DNA of 46,561 bases, taken from positions 1 to 46,561 of the forward strand of contig JAIRXK010000006.1 of NCBI GenBank assembly GCA_031268315.1, in the 5' to 3' direction. A model generated the notes under the pieces. The model had not been told where the DNA came from. It was given only the letters and a program-made list of their open reading frames with translations, and did not search any database. The DNA comes from Puniceicoccales bacterium. Its GTDB lineage: Bacteria > Verrucomicrobiota > Verrucomicrobiia > Opitutales > JAIRLM01. Below are positions 7,898 to 16,131 of this stretch, in pieces (within the stretch, counting starts at the first letter, position 1; each line of letters starts with the position of its first letter). Made by a program: the position numbers and the translations under genes.

Positions 7898-9660
7898 TCC
7901 TCCTTTGCCAATTCCGGATCAAATGAAACGGAAAAGCGGTAGGTTTTCCCAGGACGCAGATGGAAAGCCGTACTGCGCTCATAGCTGAAAAGGTAGCAAA
8001 TTTTTCCAAATCGCGTCCGCATATTTTTCTCCTCAATAACATTGATTGGATCCTGCCATTTCCCGCCGAAGTCATCCCACTGGATAGCGGGTCTGAGATT
8101 TTCTTTTCCGAGGGACAGGCACTGGGAGATTCCTGAAATTCGCGAGTAGGGAATGGCGATCGCCATGGCCATGCGGAAGGAGGTCAATCGAATCACACGC
8201 CGCGGGAAATAGGTAAAATCACCGCATATCTGCGTTCCGTTAAACGTCCATAGAACCTTGCAACTTGCCGCATTGGGAATTAATTGCTCATCGAGGCCAA
8301 TGAGATCGGGCTGGTCGTAGCGAAACTGAAATTCCTTCCTCATGCCAATTCCCGTGCTCACATTTTTGCCATAGAATGACGGCGTTGTGACATGACCTTC
8401 GAAGGAAAGCTCGGGAAGCATGATGGGGAGATAGACATCCGACGGCGCATCGAACACCGATGGACAGTGGGGAAACGCAAGGCAATCGGAGGTACCTTCA
8501 CCGTTGCCGCCCACCAGGGGCAATTGGAGCAGTAGTCCGGACGCCTCATCTCTGTAGAGAAATAATCCCTGTTCCTTCTTCATTCCCCTATCAAAGGAAA
8601 CATACTTTGCATAGGGTGCCTTCGATGGGGAGTCGGCCAGTTCCAATGGAACTTTTAGGGACTTTGCCAGCTGGGACCAAAGCAGTGTCTGGCGAATGAC
8701 ATCAAAGGTAACCGTCGCCGTCGTGCGGTCGGCGCTATCGCCATGCTCCCCATTGCGCACGCAGACGACCCCATGCTCCTGGTCAAAATATTGCATGAAA
8801 AAATGCTGTATGGTGCGCCGCAGTGGAGTCACATAGGTTGGCCATTTCTGTGCGTCAATCCAATCATCGGCAAAGGCATAAAAAAGGAAGCTAATATTAC
8901 TCATATCCGCTGCACACCCCTGGAGGGACCCGAACGACCAATTGGTGCCATCTTCTCTGGTAATATCGAGAATGAGGCGCAAATAGCGCTGCATGTAGGT
9001 CCGAAATGCCGGCAGCCGCCGCTCGCGAATGTGCACATTTCCATGGAGTTGCAGCGCCTCCCGGAGCAGCACATAGTGTTCCACCACGCGGCCGTCAAAG
9101 CGGCCCCGTATGCCGACCCAGCTAGAATCCATGAATCCGCCGATGGATTCATCGCCCAGCCACCGTATGAGCTGTTCCATCTGGCGATCCGAATCATCCT
9201 TGGCAGTGAATCCCAAGCTAAATGCAACGATGCTGTGAATCACATTGAAAATCATTTGGTCCGGACGAACTTGCAGCTGCCGCCGTGCCCAGGTGGTGAT
9301 TATTTTCTGCGTTTCTTCTCTAAAGCGGGACCAGGCGATGTTGCGGGCCAGATTCAGCCCCATCGTCAGCAGCGCCATCGCAGCGTAGACGCATCCCTCC
9401 GCATTTTGCCCATTGTAGTGGAACTGTGCCGCAATGCACCCCGCCACCAAATCATTGAGCTTCGGCCCATCTAACGCGCTTTTTTCCTCCCGATGCAACG
9501 TTTGAAATACCGCAAGCGCATAGGCAATATGACCTGCCTCGTCGCCATTGATCAGCTCATCGTCCAATGGAGGAATGATACCATCCTCACCGATGCGTTC
9601 TATATAATTTCCCAGTAAAATCTGGGCAATATCCATGCTCTGGGCTGCAAAATTTTGCAT
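7894..9660 (-). CDS. Unrecognised 588-residue protein, possible helical-toroid plus beta-sandwich
   Basis: I do not recognise this protein. The first about 330 residues are rich in amphipathic helices with aromatic-rich turns (GFMDSSWVGIRGR, EDGTNWSFGSLQG, FYAFADDW). This is the texture of an (alpha/alpha)n toroid as found in polysaccharide lyases and glycosidases. The C-terminal about 230 residues are beta-rich (ICGDFTYFPRRVIRL, FHLRPGKTYRFSVSFD), as in the sandwich domain of such enzymes. That fold assignment is inference. There is no signal peptide or membrane helix, so a cytoplasmic protein is likeliest. Start ATG 9660 has no obvious Shine-Dalgarno. It overlaps gltX by 4 nt and is presumably co-transcribed with it. 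Confidence 0.8.
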   Translation of the reverse strand: MQNFAAQSMDIAQILLGNYIERIGEDGIIPPLDDELINGDEAGHIAYALAVFQTLHREEKSALDGPKLNDLVAGCIAAQFHYNGQNAEGCVYAAMALLTMGLNLARNIAWSRFREETQKIITTWARRQLQVRPDQMIFNVIHSIVAFSLGFTAKDDSDRQMEQLIRWLGDESIGGFMDSSWVGIRGRFDGRVVEHYVLLREALQLHGNVHIRERRLPAFRTYMQRYLRLILDITREDGTNWSFGSLQGCAADMSNISFLFYAFADDWIDAQKWPTYVTPLRRTIQHFFMQYFDQEHGVVCVRNGEHGDSADRTTATVTFDVIRQTLLWSQLAKSLKVPLELADSPSKAPYAKYVSFDRGMKKEQGLFLYRDEASGLLLQLPLVGGNGEGTSDCLAFPHCPSVFDAPSDVYLPIMLPELSFEGHVTTPSFYGKNVSTGIGMRKEFQFRYDQPDLIGLDEQLIPNAASCKVLWTFNGTQICGDFTYFPRRVIRLTSFRMAMAIAIPYSRISGISQCLSLGKENLRPAIQWDDFGGKWQDPINVIEEKNMRTRFGKICYLFSYERSTAFHLRPGKTYRFSVSFDPELAKEE

Positions 9661-9792
9661 AAGTGTTGTAATGTAACCCTCCCAGGACTGAAAGGGTCCC
9701 TAGGGAAGTCAAGGGATTTTTTTATTTTTCCTAATTCGCCTTTTCAAAATTAAAAACTTCACAGACTATCCTACTGGCCATCGACACTTTAA

Positions 9793-9819
9793 GCGGAACG
9801 GCACATCTGCCCATTCCGC
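9793..9819 (-). terminator. Hairpin between the ferredoxin gene and the 588-residue gene
   Basis: On the minus strand GCGGAA pairs with TTCCGC, and an inner GGCA pairs with TGCC around a GATG loop, giving a stem of about ten pairs with a small bulge. It lies just past the ferredoxin stop. There is no U-tract after it, so it may be a weak or Rho-assisted terminator or an mRNA 3'-end stabiliser. Confidence 0.35.
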
Positions 9820-9848
9820 AAGTTTTACGGAGAAGATTTCGGCCGGTG

Positions 9849-10097
9849 CTACTCACTTTTCGCATTTTTCCCGTCATTGCCAATGGCGCTAACGGGGCAC
9901 ATCTCCATGGCCTCGAGGCAGAGGTTTCTTTCCTCATCCGTCTCCGGCTGATGCTTCACGTAGGAGTAGCCTCCATCGTTCTGCCGAGCAAAACAATCGG
10001 CGCAAATTTCGCGGCATAGGTCGCAGTCAATGCACTGATCGTCAACGTAGTATTCGCCGGGAACATTGTCCGGCCATCTATCTCCTAGGTCTGCCAT
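9849..10097 (-). CDS. Small 4Fe-4S ferredoxin
   Basis: An 82-residue acidic electron-transfer protein. Cysteines lie at residues 22, 25, 28, 32, 35, 60 and 67. C22-x2-C25-x2-C28 together with C67 followed by Pro can ligate one 4Fe-4S cluster. C32 and C35 are additional. Ferredoxins of this kind that I recall have non-cysteine residues at those two positions, so the CREICADCF stretch is a little unusual and could support a second or rearranged cluster. The start MADLGDRWPDNVPGEYYVDD matches a small ferredoxin type I associate with Verrucomicrobiota. It is a single-gene unit, divergent from rpsP, with a TTGACA promoter ending 5 nt before its ATG. Confidence 0.88.
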   Translation of the reverse strand: MADLGDRWPDNVPGEYYVDDQCIDCDLCREICADCFARQNDGGYSYVKHQPETDEERNLCLEAMEMCPVSAIGNDGKNAKSE

Positions 10098-10102
10098 ACC
10101 GC

Positions 10103-10131
10103 ATTCTCATAAAGATCCATACCCCTGTCAA
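10103..10131 (-). promoter_or_regulatory. Predicted ferredoxin promoter, leaderless geometry
   Basis: On the minus strand a perfect TTGACA (10131-10126), 17-bp spacer and GAGAAT (10108-10103). Five nucleotides then remain before the ATG at 10097, so the mRNA would start essentially at the initiation codon. No Shine-Dalgarno is possible in that space. Confidence 0.55.
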
Positions 10132-10165
10132 GCCGCTTGATGAAATAAAAAAATAAAAAACACAC

Positions 10166-10194
10166 TTGACGATCCGTGAAATTGGCCATAGGAC
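10166..10194 (+). promoter_or_regulatory. Predicted rpsP operon promoter with conventional leader
   Basis: TTGACG (10166-10171), 17-bp spacer, TAGGAC (10189-10194). The predicted transcript start near 10201 leaves a leader of about 25 nt with a strong GGAGGA ribosome-binding site at 10212-10217, 8 nt before the ATG. It is a useful contrast to the leaderless arrangement of other genes here, using closely related -35 and -10 boxes. Confidence 0.6.
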
Positions 10195-10225
10195 TCTGCC
10201 TGTATCTCAGTGGAGGAACCATATA

Positions 10226-10480
10226 ATGTCAGTAAAAATTCGCTTACAGAGGATGGGCAGGAGGCACTGCCCACTTTTTCGCATCGTCGCCGCACATTCC
10301 AGCGCACGGCGCGACGGCCGCTACATCGAAGGCTTGGGGGTTTATAATCCGAGCCCAAAGGGGGAGGAAGTCAAGCTGACCCTCGACGAAGAGCGGGTGA
10401 AATATTGGCTGGGTGTCGGAGCGCAGCCAACGGATACGGTGCGCGCCCTCATCCGGCAGGCCTGCGCTTCCATTGCCTAG
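10226..10480 (+). CDS. rpsP: Small-subunit ribosomal protein bS16
   Basis: An 84-residue protein beginning MSVKIRLQRMGRRHCPLFRI, the conserved S16 N-terminus, with the family block RDGRYIEGLGVYNP. S16 is an early-assembly protein of the 30S body. I chose ATG 10226 over an upstream in-frame TTG at 10166 because the latter falls in the -35 box and because of the GGAGGA at 10212-10217. It is followed after 18 bp by trmD. The usual intervening rimM gene is absent here. Confidence 0.96.
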   Translation: MSVKIRLQRMGRRHCPLFRIVAAHSSARRDGRYIEGLGVYNPSPKGEEVKLTLDEERVKYWLGVGAQPTDTVRALIRQACASIA

Positions 10481-10498
10481 GCTGCAAAAGTTTTTAAA

Positions 10499-11200
10499 AT
10501 GAGCTGCGAATGCCCCAATACCTTCGATGTGCTTTCGCTGTTTCCAGCGATGCTGGACGGCTTCATCGGTGAAAGCATTTTGGCGCGGGCAATTCGTAAA
10601 AATCTTCTCAGCGTAAAATCCCACTCCATAAGGAAATGGGCAACTGGAAAGCACAGCATTACCGACGATCGGCCATTCGGCGGCGGAGCGGGAATGGTGA
10701 TGAAGCCGGAACCCCTTGCCGGAGCCATAGGTGATCTGCGCGGGGAAAAATCGCTGATCATCTACCTTTGTCCGGACGGTGAACCTTTTTCAACGGCAAT
10801 GGCACGGGACCTTGTCCGCGAGGAGCACATTATCCTTCTCTGCGGGCACTATGAGGGGATCGATGAACGCATCAGAGAGAAATATGTCCAGAGGGAAATC
10901 TCCATCGGCGACTACGTGCTTACCAATGGCGTGATTGCCGCCGCCGTAGTCATCGACGCGGTGGCGCGCCACATCCCGGGTGTCCTTGGAGATTTTCAGT
11001 CCCTCGAACAGGACAGTTTTTCCGATGGCCTGCTGGCATTTCCCCAGTACACTCGCCCGGAAATTTTTGAGGGCATGGAGGTGCCAAAAATATTAATGGG
11101 CGGGCACCATAAAAAGATTGACCAGTGGCGCCAGGAACAACGTATTCGTAGAACTCGGCAGAGAAGGATGGATATGATAGGAGGAATGAAAAATGAATAG
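10499..11200 (+). CDS. trmD: tRNA (guanine-N1)-methyltransferase TrmD
   Basis: TrmD methylates G37 of tRNAs reading CNN codons, preventing +1 frameshifting, using S-adenosylmethionine bound in a SPOUT trefoil knot. Diagnostic blocks are [38 protein letters not shown] and the C-terminal [11 protein letters not shown]. It has 233 residues, normal for the family. It lies between rpsP and rplS, its standard context, and overlaps rplS by 8 nt. The rplS Shine-Dalgarno (AGGAGG at 11179-11184) lies within its 3' end. Confidence 0.97.
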   Translation: MSCECPNTFDVLSLFPAMLDGFIGESILARAIRKNLLSVKSHSIRKWATGKHSITDDRPFGGGAGMVMKPEPLAGAIGDLRGEKSLIIYLCPDGEPFSTAMARDLVREEHIILLCGHYEGIDERIREKYVQREISIGDYVLTNGVIAAAVVIDAVARHIPGVLGDFQSLEQDSFSDGLLAFPQYTRPEIFEGMEVPKILMGGHHKKIDQWRQEQRIRRTRQRRMDMIGGMKNE

Positions 11201-11558
11201 AAAAATAAGAAAAATTACGGAAAGTGCCGTTCGCCAGGAACGGATAGGTGGGTTTAAGGTCGGCGATGGCGTGCGCGTGCACGTACGTATCCGCGAGGGT
11301 GAAAAGGAACGCGTTCAAATTTTCTCCGGCATTGTGCTGGCAAGGAAGGGAACGGGCGCAACGGAGACATTCACCGTTCGCCGCATATCCTATGGCGTGG
11401 GCGTTGAAAAGGTGTTTCCCATCCACTCTCCGTTCGTCGAAAAAATTGAAGTGGACCGCCGCAGCGTAATCATGCGTGCAAAACTCTATTACCTGCGCGA
11501 CCGCATTGGCAAAGAAGCAACGAAGGTTCGGGAACCCAAGCGCAACACCGCTTCCTAG
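11193..11558 (+). CDS. rplS: Large-subunit ribosomal protein bL19
   Basis: A 121-residue protein with the L19 blocks [45 protein letters not shown] and the C-terminal [13 protein letters not shown]19 contributes to the 30S-50S interface. The ATG at 11193 has an ideal AGGAGG 8 nt upstream and overlaps the end of trmD. The about 80 bp between its stop and the next promoter show no recognisable terminator. Confidence 0.97.
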   Translation: MNRKIRKITESAVRQERIGGFKVGDGVRVHVRIREGEKERVQIFSGIVLARKGTGATETFTVRRISYGVGVEKVFPIHSPFVEKIEVDRRSVIMRAKLYYLRDRIGKEATKVREPKRNTAS

Positions 11559-11637
11559 CGAAATGTTCGCGGGAATCGATGCCGGCGAAGATTGGGCAAC
11601 AGCCGAAGAAATTTTGTTCGCTAGCACTGTTTTTTCA

Positions 11638-11665
11638 TTGACGAAGAACTATTGCCTACTACGCT
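11638..11665 (+). promoter_or_regulatory. Predicted promoter of the degenerate hydrolase gene, leaderless geometry
   Basis: TTGACG (11638-11643), 16-bp spacer, TACGCT (11660-11665), then 7 nt to the ATG at 11673. The -10 hexamer resembles TAGGCT seen in the large gene family. No Shine-Dalgarno lies before the ATG. Confidence 0.5.
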
Positions 11666-11672
11666 GATCGCG

Positions 11673-12563
11673 ATGAAGAATTCTCTGCCCAATGATATTC
11701 GTCGCTATTTTCCGTTCACCGCCCACTCCGTTGAATTGCCGGACGGCCACCGCATGCATTACGTGGATGAGGGAAGGGAGAATTTAACTCTTTTTTTCCA
11801 CGACATTCCTCTGTGGTCATTTTACTTTCGCAATTTAATCCGCGATTTGCGCGCTAATTTTCGCTGCGTCGCTCCCGACTATTTGGGATTCGGCCTGTCT
11901 GACAAGCCGGAGCAATATCCCTATTCCCTGCAAACCATCGCTCAGAATGCCATTGATTTTCTCATCAAACTCAATGTTGGAAAATTCAATCTTGTCCTCC
12001 ACGGCTGGGGCGGAGTTCCCGGAATGGTGGTTGCCCAACGCTGGCCTGAACGGGTCAATCGCATCGTATTGCTCAACGGCAATTGCTTCACCGACTACGC
12101 GCCCCCCAGTGAATACTCCCTCTACCTTACCGGGGGCTTGGGAAAAGTTCTCATTGACATCTTTAATCTTCCCGTTTTGAAGGCGGCATTCGGAACCGAC
12201 GTGGGGAGCTATTCGCGGAAAGGCTACCGATTTCCCTACACATCAAGAAAGGACAGGGTGCCGATCCGCACATTTATCGAAAATTTGCCCTCTTCGGGCA
12301 ATGGAAACGCCGAACGGTGGCTCAAGGAGGTTAGCGAGGGCATCTCCATCCTCATGCACAAACACGTCCTTGCAATATGGGGAATGCGGGATAAGGTTTT
12401 CCATGCGGACATATTAAATCACTGGGAGGATTCATTCAACGAACCCACCATCCACGAATTATCCTCCGCCGGCCGCTACGCACTTGAGGAAGAATTTGAT
12501 GTCATGCTGCCCATTATCCGTCGATTTTTGCTCGGAGGGATTGAGGTGAAGATTCCGATATAA
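11673..12563 (+). CDS. Haloalkane-dehalogenase-like alpha/beta-hydrolase lacking catalytic residues
   Basis: The sequence follows the haloalkane dehalogenase/epoxide hydrolase branch of the alpha/beta-hydrolase fold closely. It has YVDEG, then HDIPLWSFYFRNLI (usually HGNPTWSF), VAPDYLGFGLSDKP, and the nucleophile-elbow region NLVLHGWGG. The elbow normally reads QDWGG or similar with Asp (Ser in esterases) as nucleophile. Here that position is Gly111. The C-terminal catalytic-His block, usually AGHFxxEE, reads AGRYALEE, with Arg268 in place of His. The acid in IWGMRD (Asp240) is kept. With the fold intact and two of three catalytic residues gone it is probably a pseudoenzyme. ATG 11673 (296 residues) is preferred over TTG 11652, which would overlap the promoter. 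Confidence 0.85.
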   Translation: MKNSLPNDIRRYFPFTAHSVELPDGHRMHYVDEGRENLTLFFHDIPLWSFYFRNLIRDLRANFRCVAPDYLGFGLSDKPEQYPYSLQTIAQNAIDFLIKLNVGKFNLVLHGWGGVPGMVVAQRWPERVNRIVLLNGNCFTDYAPPSEYSLYLTGGLGKVLIDIFNLPVLKAAFGTDVGSYSRKGYRFPYTSRKDRVPIRTFIENLPSSGNGNAERWLKEVSEGISILMHKHVLAIWGMRDKVFHADILNHWEDSFNEPTIHELSSAGRYALEEEFDVMLPIIRRFLLGGIEVKIPI

Positions 12564-12954
12564 TAATTGTCTAAAATTTAATTGGAAATTTGATCAATTT
12601 TCACCTATTTTCTAATTTATAAACTCCTGGCCAATGTATTCGAGCCTGTGAATGAATTGGTGATCGGGACTTTTCCCAGCGGAAAAAGTGACAAGTGTTT
12701 CGCCCGCGGAATGCAATAATTTGAAAAGACGGATCTGCTTCTACGATGGGCGGAAATTCACAGTGAATTATTTGTCCCCAAAGATCAAAATGCGTGGCAT
12801 GCGTGAGTCTAAAATTGCACCAAATATCTCGCTTGAATGCATCTACCTGGTCTGTCTCGGTCGCACATTTATGTATTTGCGTGGATAAAATTTTTTATTA
12901 GTTTTGAGAAATTGTTCTTGTAAAGGGCAAATTTTTGTGCATACATAGTTCATC
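12564..12954. other. 391-bp intergenic region
   Basis: No convincing gene. A GTG-started 66-codon frame (12688-12888) has no Shine-Dalgarno or recognisable sequence and I do not call it. An imperfect hairpin (ACTTTTCC pairing with GGAAAAAGT, about 12669-12689) could end transcription of the hydrolase gene. TTGTAA (12918) and TACATA (12942), 18 bp apart and 7 nt before the next ATG, could be a weak leaderless promoter. Confidence 0.3.
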
Positions 12955-14226
12955 ATGGTAGAGAAAGCGCATTTGAATCCATCGAATCCCGTTCCGAATG
13001 CTGGAATAAGGAATATCATCTGTGTCGGGGTGACTCTTCTAATGACAGTTAGTTGTGTGATCCTTGCCGTTTGCGCGCCATTTACATTTGCCGCCGCAGC
13101 CGCCGCATTGCAACTTTCGACCTCAATGTTTTCGACGGTACTCTTGGGCGTCTCGACAGCGGTCATTATGTCAATGACAATTAATTCATTCATATTTTTC
13201 CTCTGGGGTCAGTTCTCCAAGAGTCCAGAACCGGTAAAAGCCGAATTACACCACGTTCCTAATCAACCCGAACTCCCAGAAGTTAATTTGAATAAAAATG
13301 ACCCAAGCGAACCACCGCAGGTCCCCGATCAACACAAATTCCAAAGAACTACTTTGAATGAATGTGGTCAAATCAAATCACCGCAAGTTCCTAATCAATC
13401 CAAATTCATGGATCCAACAATGAATGTGTTTTCTGAAATTGAAGCAATACTGACAGGCATTACAGCGTACAGTAGTGCTGTTGATACTGCCATTAACAAC
13501 TTAGAGAAGTTGCATCATTCTACTTTCACCGATGATGAAAAGTGTGTAATTGGCGATATTTTGACTAAATTTAATATCGGCCTTACCAATATAGAAACTA
13601 TAGAAATAACTGATAAAAAAGTTTTCATAAACGGCTCACAAATTGAAACTGCAGAATTTATAACAGAAAATGTTTTTAAAGTTTTACTGAAAGAATGTAA
13701 TAATTTACGTACATTTCACTGCAAAAGCAACAACTGGCACTTTAAAATTGATTGCTTTCCAAGTGGCATTGGCACTATTGATATCAACTCTACCTCACTT
13801 GAAATTGATGCAAATGTATTTAAAGATTTAGCTGATCTTCACGCATTAGCCATTCAAAATGTAAAAGTTAATGGCGAAATCACAGAGCTACCAAGCGAAT
13901 TGGCACATATTGTATTCAGGGGAAATTTTACATTTAATAAAGGTTTATTTTCAAACATCAATGGTCTTGAAAGACTGATAATCACCGATACGCAAGTTAG
14001 TGATTGTGCTACCATCGATTCCCTTCCAACTCAGATTAGATGTTTCATGATTGACGCACCAGTAAAATTTAGCGCAACAGCAATTAATAAATTAAAAGAT
14101 CTTTGCAGCTTATACCTTAGTAAAAAGGTAAGTGTGCACGGTGGCAATTTAGAAATTTCCCCTAATTGCAACAAAGAAAACTGCCATGCTCAGATGTGTT
14201 CCAATGCTAATATTCAAGAGGGATGA
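12955..14226 (+). CDS. Inc-like two-helix membrane protein with leucine-rich-like repeats
   Basis: 423 residues. A short N-terminus is followed by two closely spaced hydrophobic helices (about 20-43 and 58-84, ending FFLW), the bilobed arrangement of chlamydial Inc proteins. A polar linker with three related segments (PNQPELPEVNLN, PDQHKFQRTTLN, PNQSKFMDPTMN) comes next. From about residue 225 there are leucine-rich-like repeats (LPSELAHIVFRG, LERLIITDTQVS, LPTQIRCFMID, LCSLYLSKKV). It is clearly homologous to the broken gene at 16132-17304, from the helices through the repeats, and seems shorter at its C-terminus. There is no signal peptide cleavage motif or Shine-Dalgarno. A membrane protein displaying a binding domain is a fair inference. 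No enzymatic motif is seen. Confidence 0.8.
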   Translation: MVEKAHLNPSNPVPNAGIRNIICVGVTLLMTVSCVILAVCAPFTFAAAAAALQLSTSMFSTVLLGVSTAVIMSMTINSFIFFLWGQFSKSPEPVKAELHHVPNQPELPEVNLNKNDPSEPPQVPDQHKFQRTTLNECGQIKSPQVPNQSKFMDPTMNVFSEIEAILTGITAYSSAVDTAINNLEKLHHSTFTDDEKCVIGDILTKFNIGLTNIETIEITDKKVFINGSQIETAEFITENVFKVLLKECNNLRTFHCKSNNWHFKIDCFPSGIGTIDINSTSLEIDANVFKDLADLHALAIQNVKVNGEITELPSELAHIVFRGNFTFNKGLFSNINGLERLIITDTQVSDCATIDSLPTQIRCFMIDAPVKFSATAINKLKDLCSLYLSKKVSVHGGNLEISPNCNKENCHAQMCSNANIQEG

Positions 14227-14251
14227 GCGCATTCGCCATTGGTCTGGTCTA

Positions 14252-15157
14252 TTACGGAGTGGGTAGAATATTTTCCCATAGATATTTAGGATACGCTCCT
14301 CGGCGAACGAGTTCGTCAATGTGACCGTCGACAAGTGCAGCATCTGATGCATTGGTTATGCCCATCCAGGATGCATTGGTTATGGAAATGCGCATGGAAA
14401 TCTCTCCACTTCGACTGCATTCATTGGCCACCGTCGGCAGCATCCACTCCGCCAAGGATAGGATTTCCGCACTTTGATTGAAAAATTCCGCGGCATTTTT
14501 CCTGAAAATTTGAAAAATTTCCCGTTGAAAATAGAAAAAATTCATGGATACCGGCTCATCACCTGTGAAGCAGCGATTCGACCGTCCATCGATAAATTTT
14601 CCATGGGCTTGCTCTATTTGAAAAAATTCTTCGATTTTTTCCAAATATTCGCCATCGGAGATGCACAGGCCACGGGATACGGCTCCTGCATTTGGCACCG
14701 TGTGCCTTAGCCTGTAGGCAATGGTAGCATTTTCTTTGGGAAAACGCCCAATTAACTGCTCCATGTCTTTCCAGGCTTGGTGCCCATAGAGATCGTCGCC
14801 GTTGATGACTAAAAATGGCCCATTTACTGCATGGGCCGCGGCATAGGTGGCGTGGGCCGTTCCCCAGGGTTTTTTTCGGCCAATTGGAATTTTTGTCCCC
14901 GATGGAACGTTGGATGGATCTTGCTCGACGCAGTGAATTTCCATGAATTGCCGTGGTTTTTCTAGCAATTCTTCCATTTCTTCCCGCTGGGACCTTTGGA
15001 TGACACAAACGACCCGGCGAAATCCACGGTCATAGGCAGCACGCAGCGAATATTCAAAAATGGCATGGGCACCGGGACCAATTTTCTTCATTTGCTTGGG
15101 GCCACCGTAGCGGCTTCCGATGCCGGCGGCGAGTATGACAATGGCAACTTTGTCCAT
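14252..15157 (-). CDS. Sugar-1-phosphate nucleotidyltransferase-like protein
   Basis: The N-terminal Rossmann-like nucleotide-binding signature AAGIGSRYGGPKQ near residues 10-22 and the metal-binding block INGDDLYG near 118 identify the NTP-transferase family, which joins a nucleotide to a sugar phosphate to give an activated sugar. SGTKIPIGRKKPWGTAHA matches the uridylyltransferase-like loop. The length of 301 residues is normal. The substrate cannot be read from the sequence. The start codon directly abuts the stop of the upstream HAD phosphatase gene (TGA-ATG, no gap), so the two are very likely translated together and may act on the same sugar phosphate. Confidence 0.85.
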   Translation of the reverse strand: MDKVAIVILAAGIGSRYGGPKQMKKIGPGAHAIFEYSLRAAYDRGFRRVVCVIQRSQREEMEELLEKPRQFMEIHCVEQDPSNVPSGTKIPIGRKKPWGTAHATYAAAHAVNGPFLVINGDDLYGHQAWKDMEQLIGRFPKENATIAYRLRHTVPNAGAVSRGLCISDGEYLEKIEEFFQIEQAHGKFIDGRSNRCFTGDEPVSMNFFYFQREIFQIFRKNAAEFFNQSAEILSLAEWMLPTVANECSRSGEISMRISITNASWMGITNASDAALVDGHIDELVRRGAYPKYLWENILPTP

Positions 15158-15817
15158 TCAGACAATTCCCGCTTGGCGAATTTCCCGACCGATAGATTCG
15201 AATAGATCCCGATCCCACCACTCGTAGGGAATACGCTGGCAATCCATTCCGGCGCGGCGGGCGGCTTCTTCGCCTACTGGACTATCTTCAAATACGATGC
15301 ATTTTTTCGGCTGTTTTTTTATTCGCTCGGCGGCGAGGAGAAAGAGGTCGGGGTCCGGCTTACTATTCTGCACATCTTCGCGGGTTAGGATGGAATGGAA
15401 ATGATTTTTTATTTTTAAATTATTTAATATGTAATGCACATTGACCTTCTTTCCCGACGAAGCGACGGCCATGGAGCGTTTTTTTTCGGCGCGGATGAGA
15501 TTGACCACGTGATGAATCGGCTTAAAGCGCGGGAGCCACTGTGTAGTCAGCCCATCCAATGTGTGCAAAACTCTGTCGACGTCCAGCAGGGTGCCATTCT
15601 GGTTATTATACTCAATGATCGTTTGCCGCAGGCAGCGGCCGCCATTGGATCGAAACTCCTCCCATTCAATTTCCCTCTGCGCACCGTGGGTGCGAATGGA
15701 AAGGTTCCATAGGTGATGATAGATGCCCATCGTATCGGCAATGGTGCCATCACAATCGAATATAAAAGCATCGTATCCTGATGATAAATAGTGTTTTAGC
15801 ATAATATTGTACTCCAT
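15158..15817 (-). CDS. HAD-superfamily phosphatase / beta-phosphoglucomutase-like protein
   Basis: A 219-residue haloacid-dehalogenase-fold protein. Motif I is FDCDGTIADT, with nucleophile Asp21 and acid Asp23. Motif II is VASSGKK, and motifs III/IV lie around KPDPDLFLLAAERIKKQPKKC and VFEDSPVGEEAA. The cap domain between motifs I and II (YHHLWNLSIRTHG) is helical, as in the phosphoglycolate phosphatase/beta-phosphoglucomutase subgroup. Starts at ATG 15817 or the ATG five codons later are both possible. It is immediately upstream of the nucleotidyltransferase, suggesting joint action on a phosphorylated sugar. The exact substrate is unknown. Confidence 0.88.
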   Translation of the reverse strand: MEYNIMLKHYLSSGYDAFIFDCDGTIADTMGIYHHLWNLSIRTHGAQREIEWEEFRSNGGRCLRQTIIEYNNQNGTLLDVDRVLHTLDGLTTQWLPRFKPIHHVVNLIRAEKKRSMAVASSGKKVNVHYILNNLKIKNHFHSILTREDVQNSKPDPDLFLLAAERIKKQPKKCIVFEDSPVGEEAARRAGMDCQRIPYEWWDRDLFESIGREIRQAGIV

Positions 15818-16131
15818 TGACTCTTCTACGCGAAATTGCGCAATGAGCTATTCAGGGACCAAATAAACGGACCAATGACCTATATCTTAGGCATCGCGAC
15901 GACAAATGCAAGAATAATGTCGACCAATTTTACCCATTGGAATTTTCCTGCGGCACTCACAAAGGAATGGCAACAAAATTTTGAAAATTCTGCATGGCAG
16001 AAAGGGCATTTTCGCCGAAAATTTCTCAGATCGACAAAATGCAGAGCGATGATTGCTGCCATGGGTGGGCCTCATAAAGATTTTCCCTTTAAATGAAATA
16101 GATTTCATATGAAAGTGCAGGTGGTTTTAAG
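15818..16131. other. 314-bp divergent intergenic region
   Basis: An 86-codon frame on the plus strand (15836-16096, TTG start) has no family resemblance and I do not call it a gene. The notable content is two overlapping inverted repeats close to the downstream gene, listed separately. Confidence 0.35.
16093..16114. promoter_or_regulatory. Overlapping palindromes upstream of the broken leucine-rich gene
   Basis: ATGAAAT-AG-ATTTCAT (16093-16108) is a perfect 7-bp inverted repeat, and TTTCATATGAAA (16103-16114) is a perfect 12-bp palindrome sharing its right arm. They lie 18-39 bp before the ATG at 16132, where a repressor could sit. No protein is known to bind here. Confidence 0.3.

Noticed and set aside
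11562..11667. Peptide MFAGIDAGEDWATAEE after rplS as a possible remnant of RNase HII, which often follows rplS
   Set aside because: Only GID resembles the RNase HII start (GIDEAGRGPLAG). The glycine-rich catalytic block is absent and the frame ends after about 34 codons.
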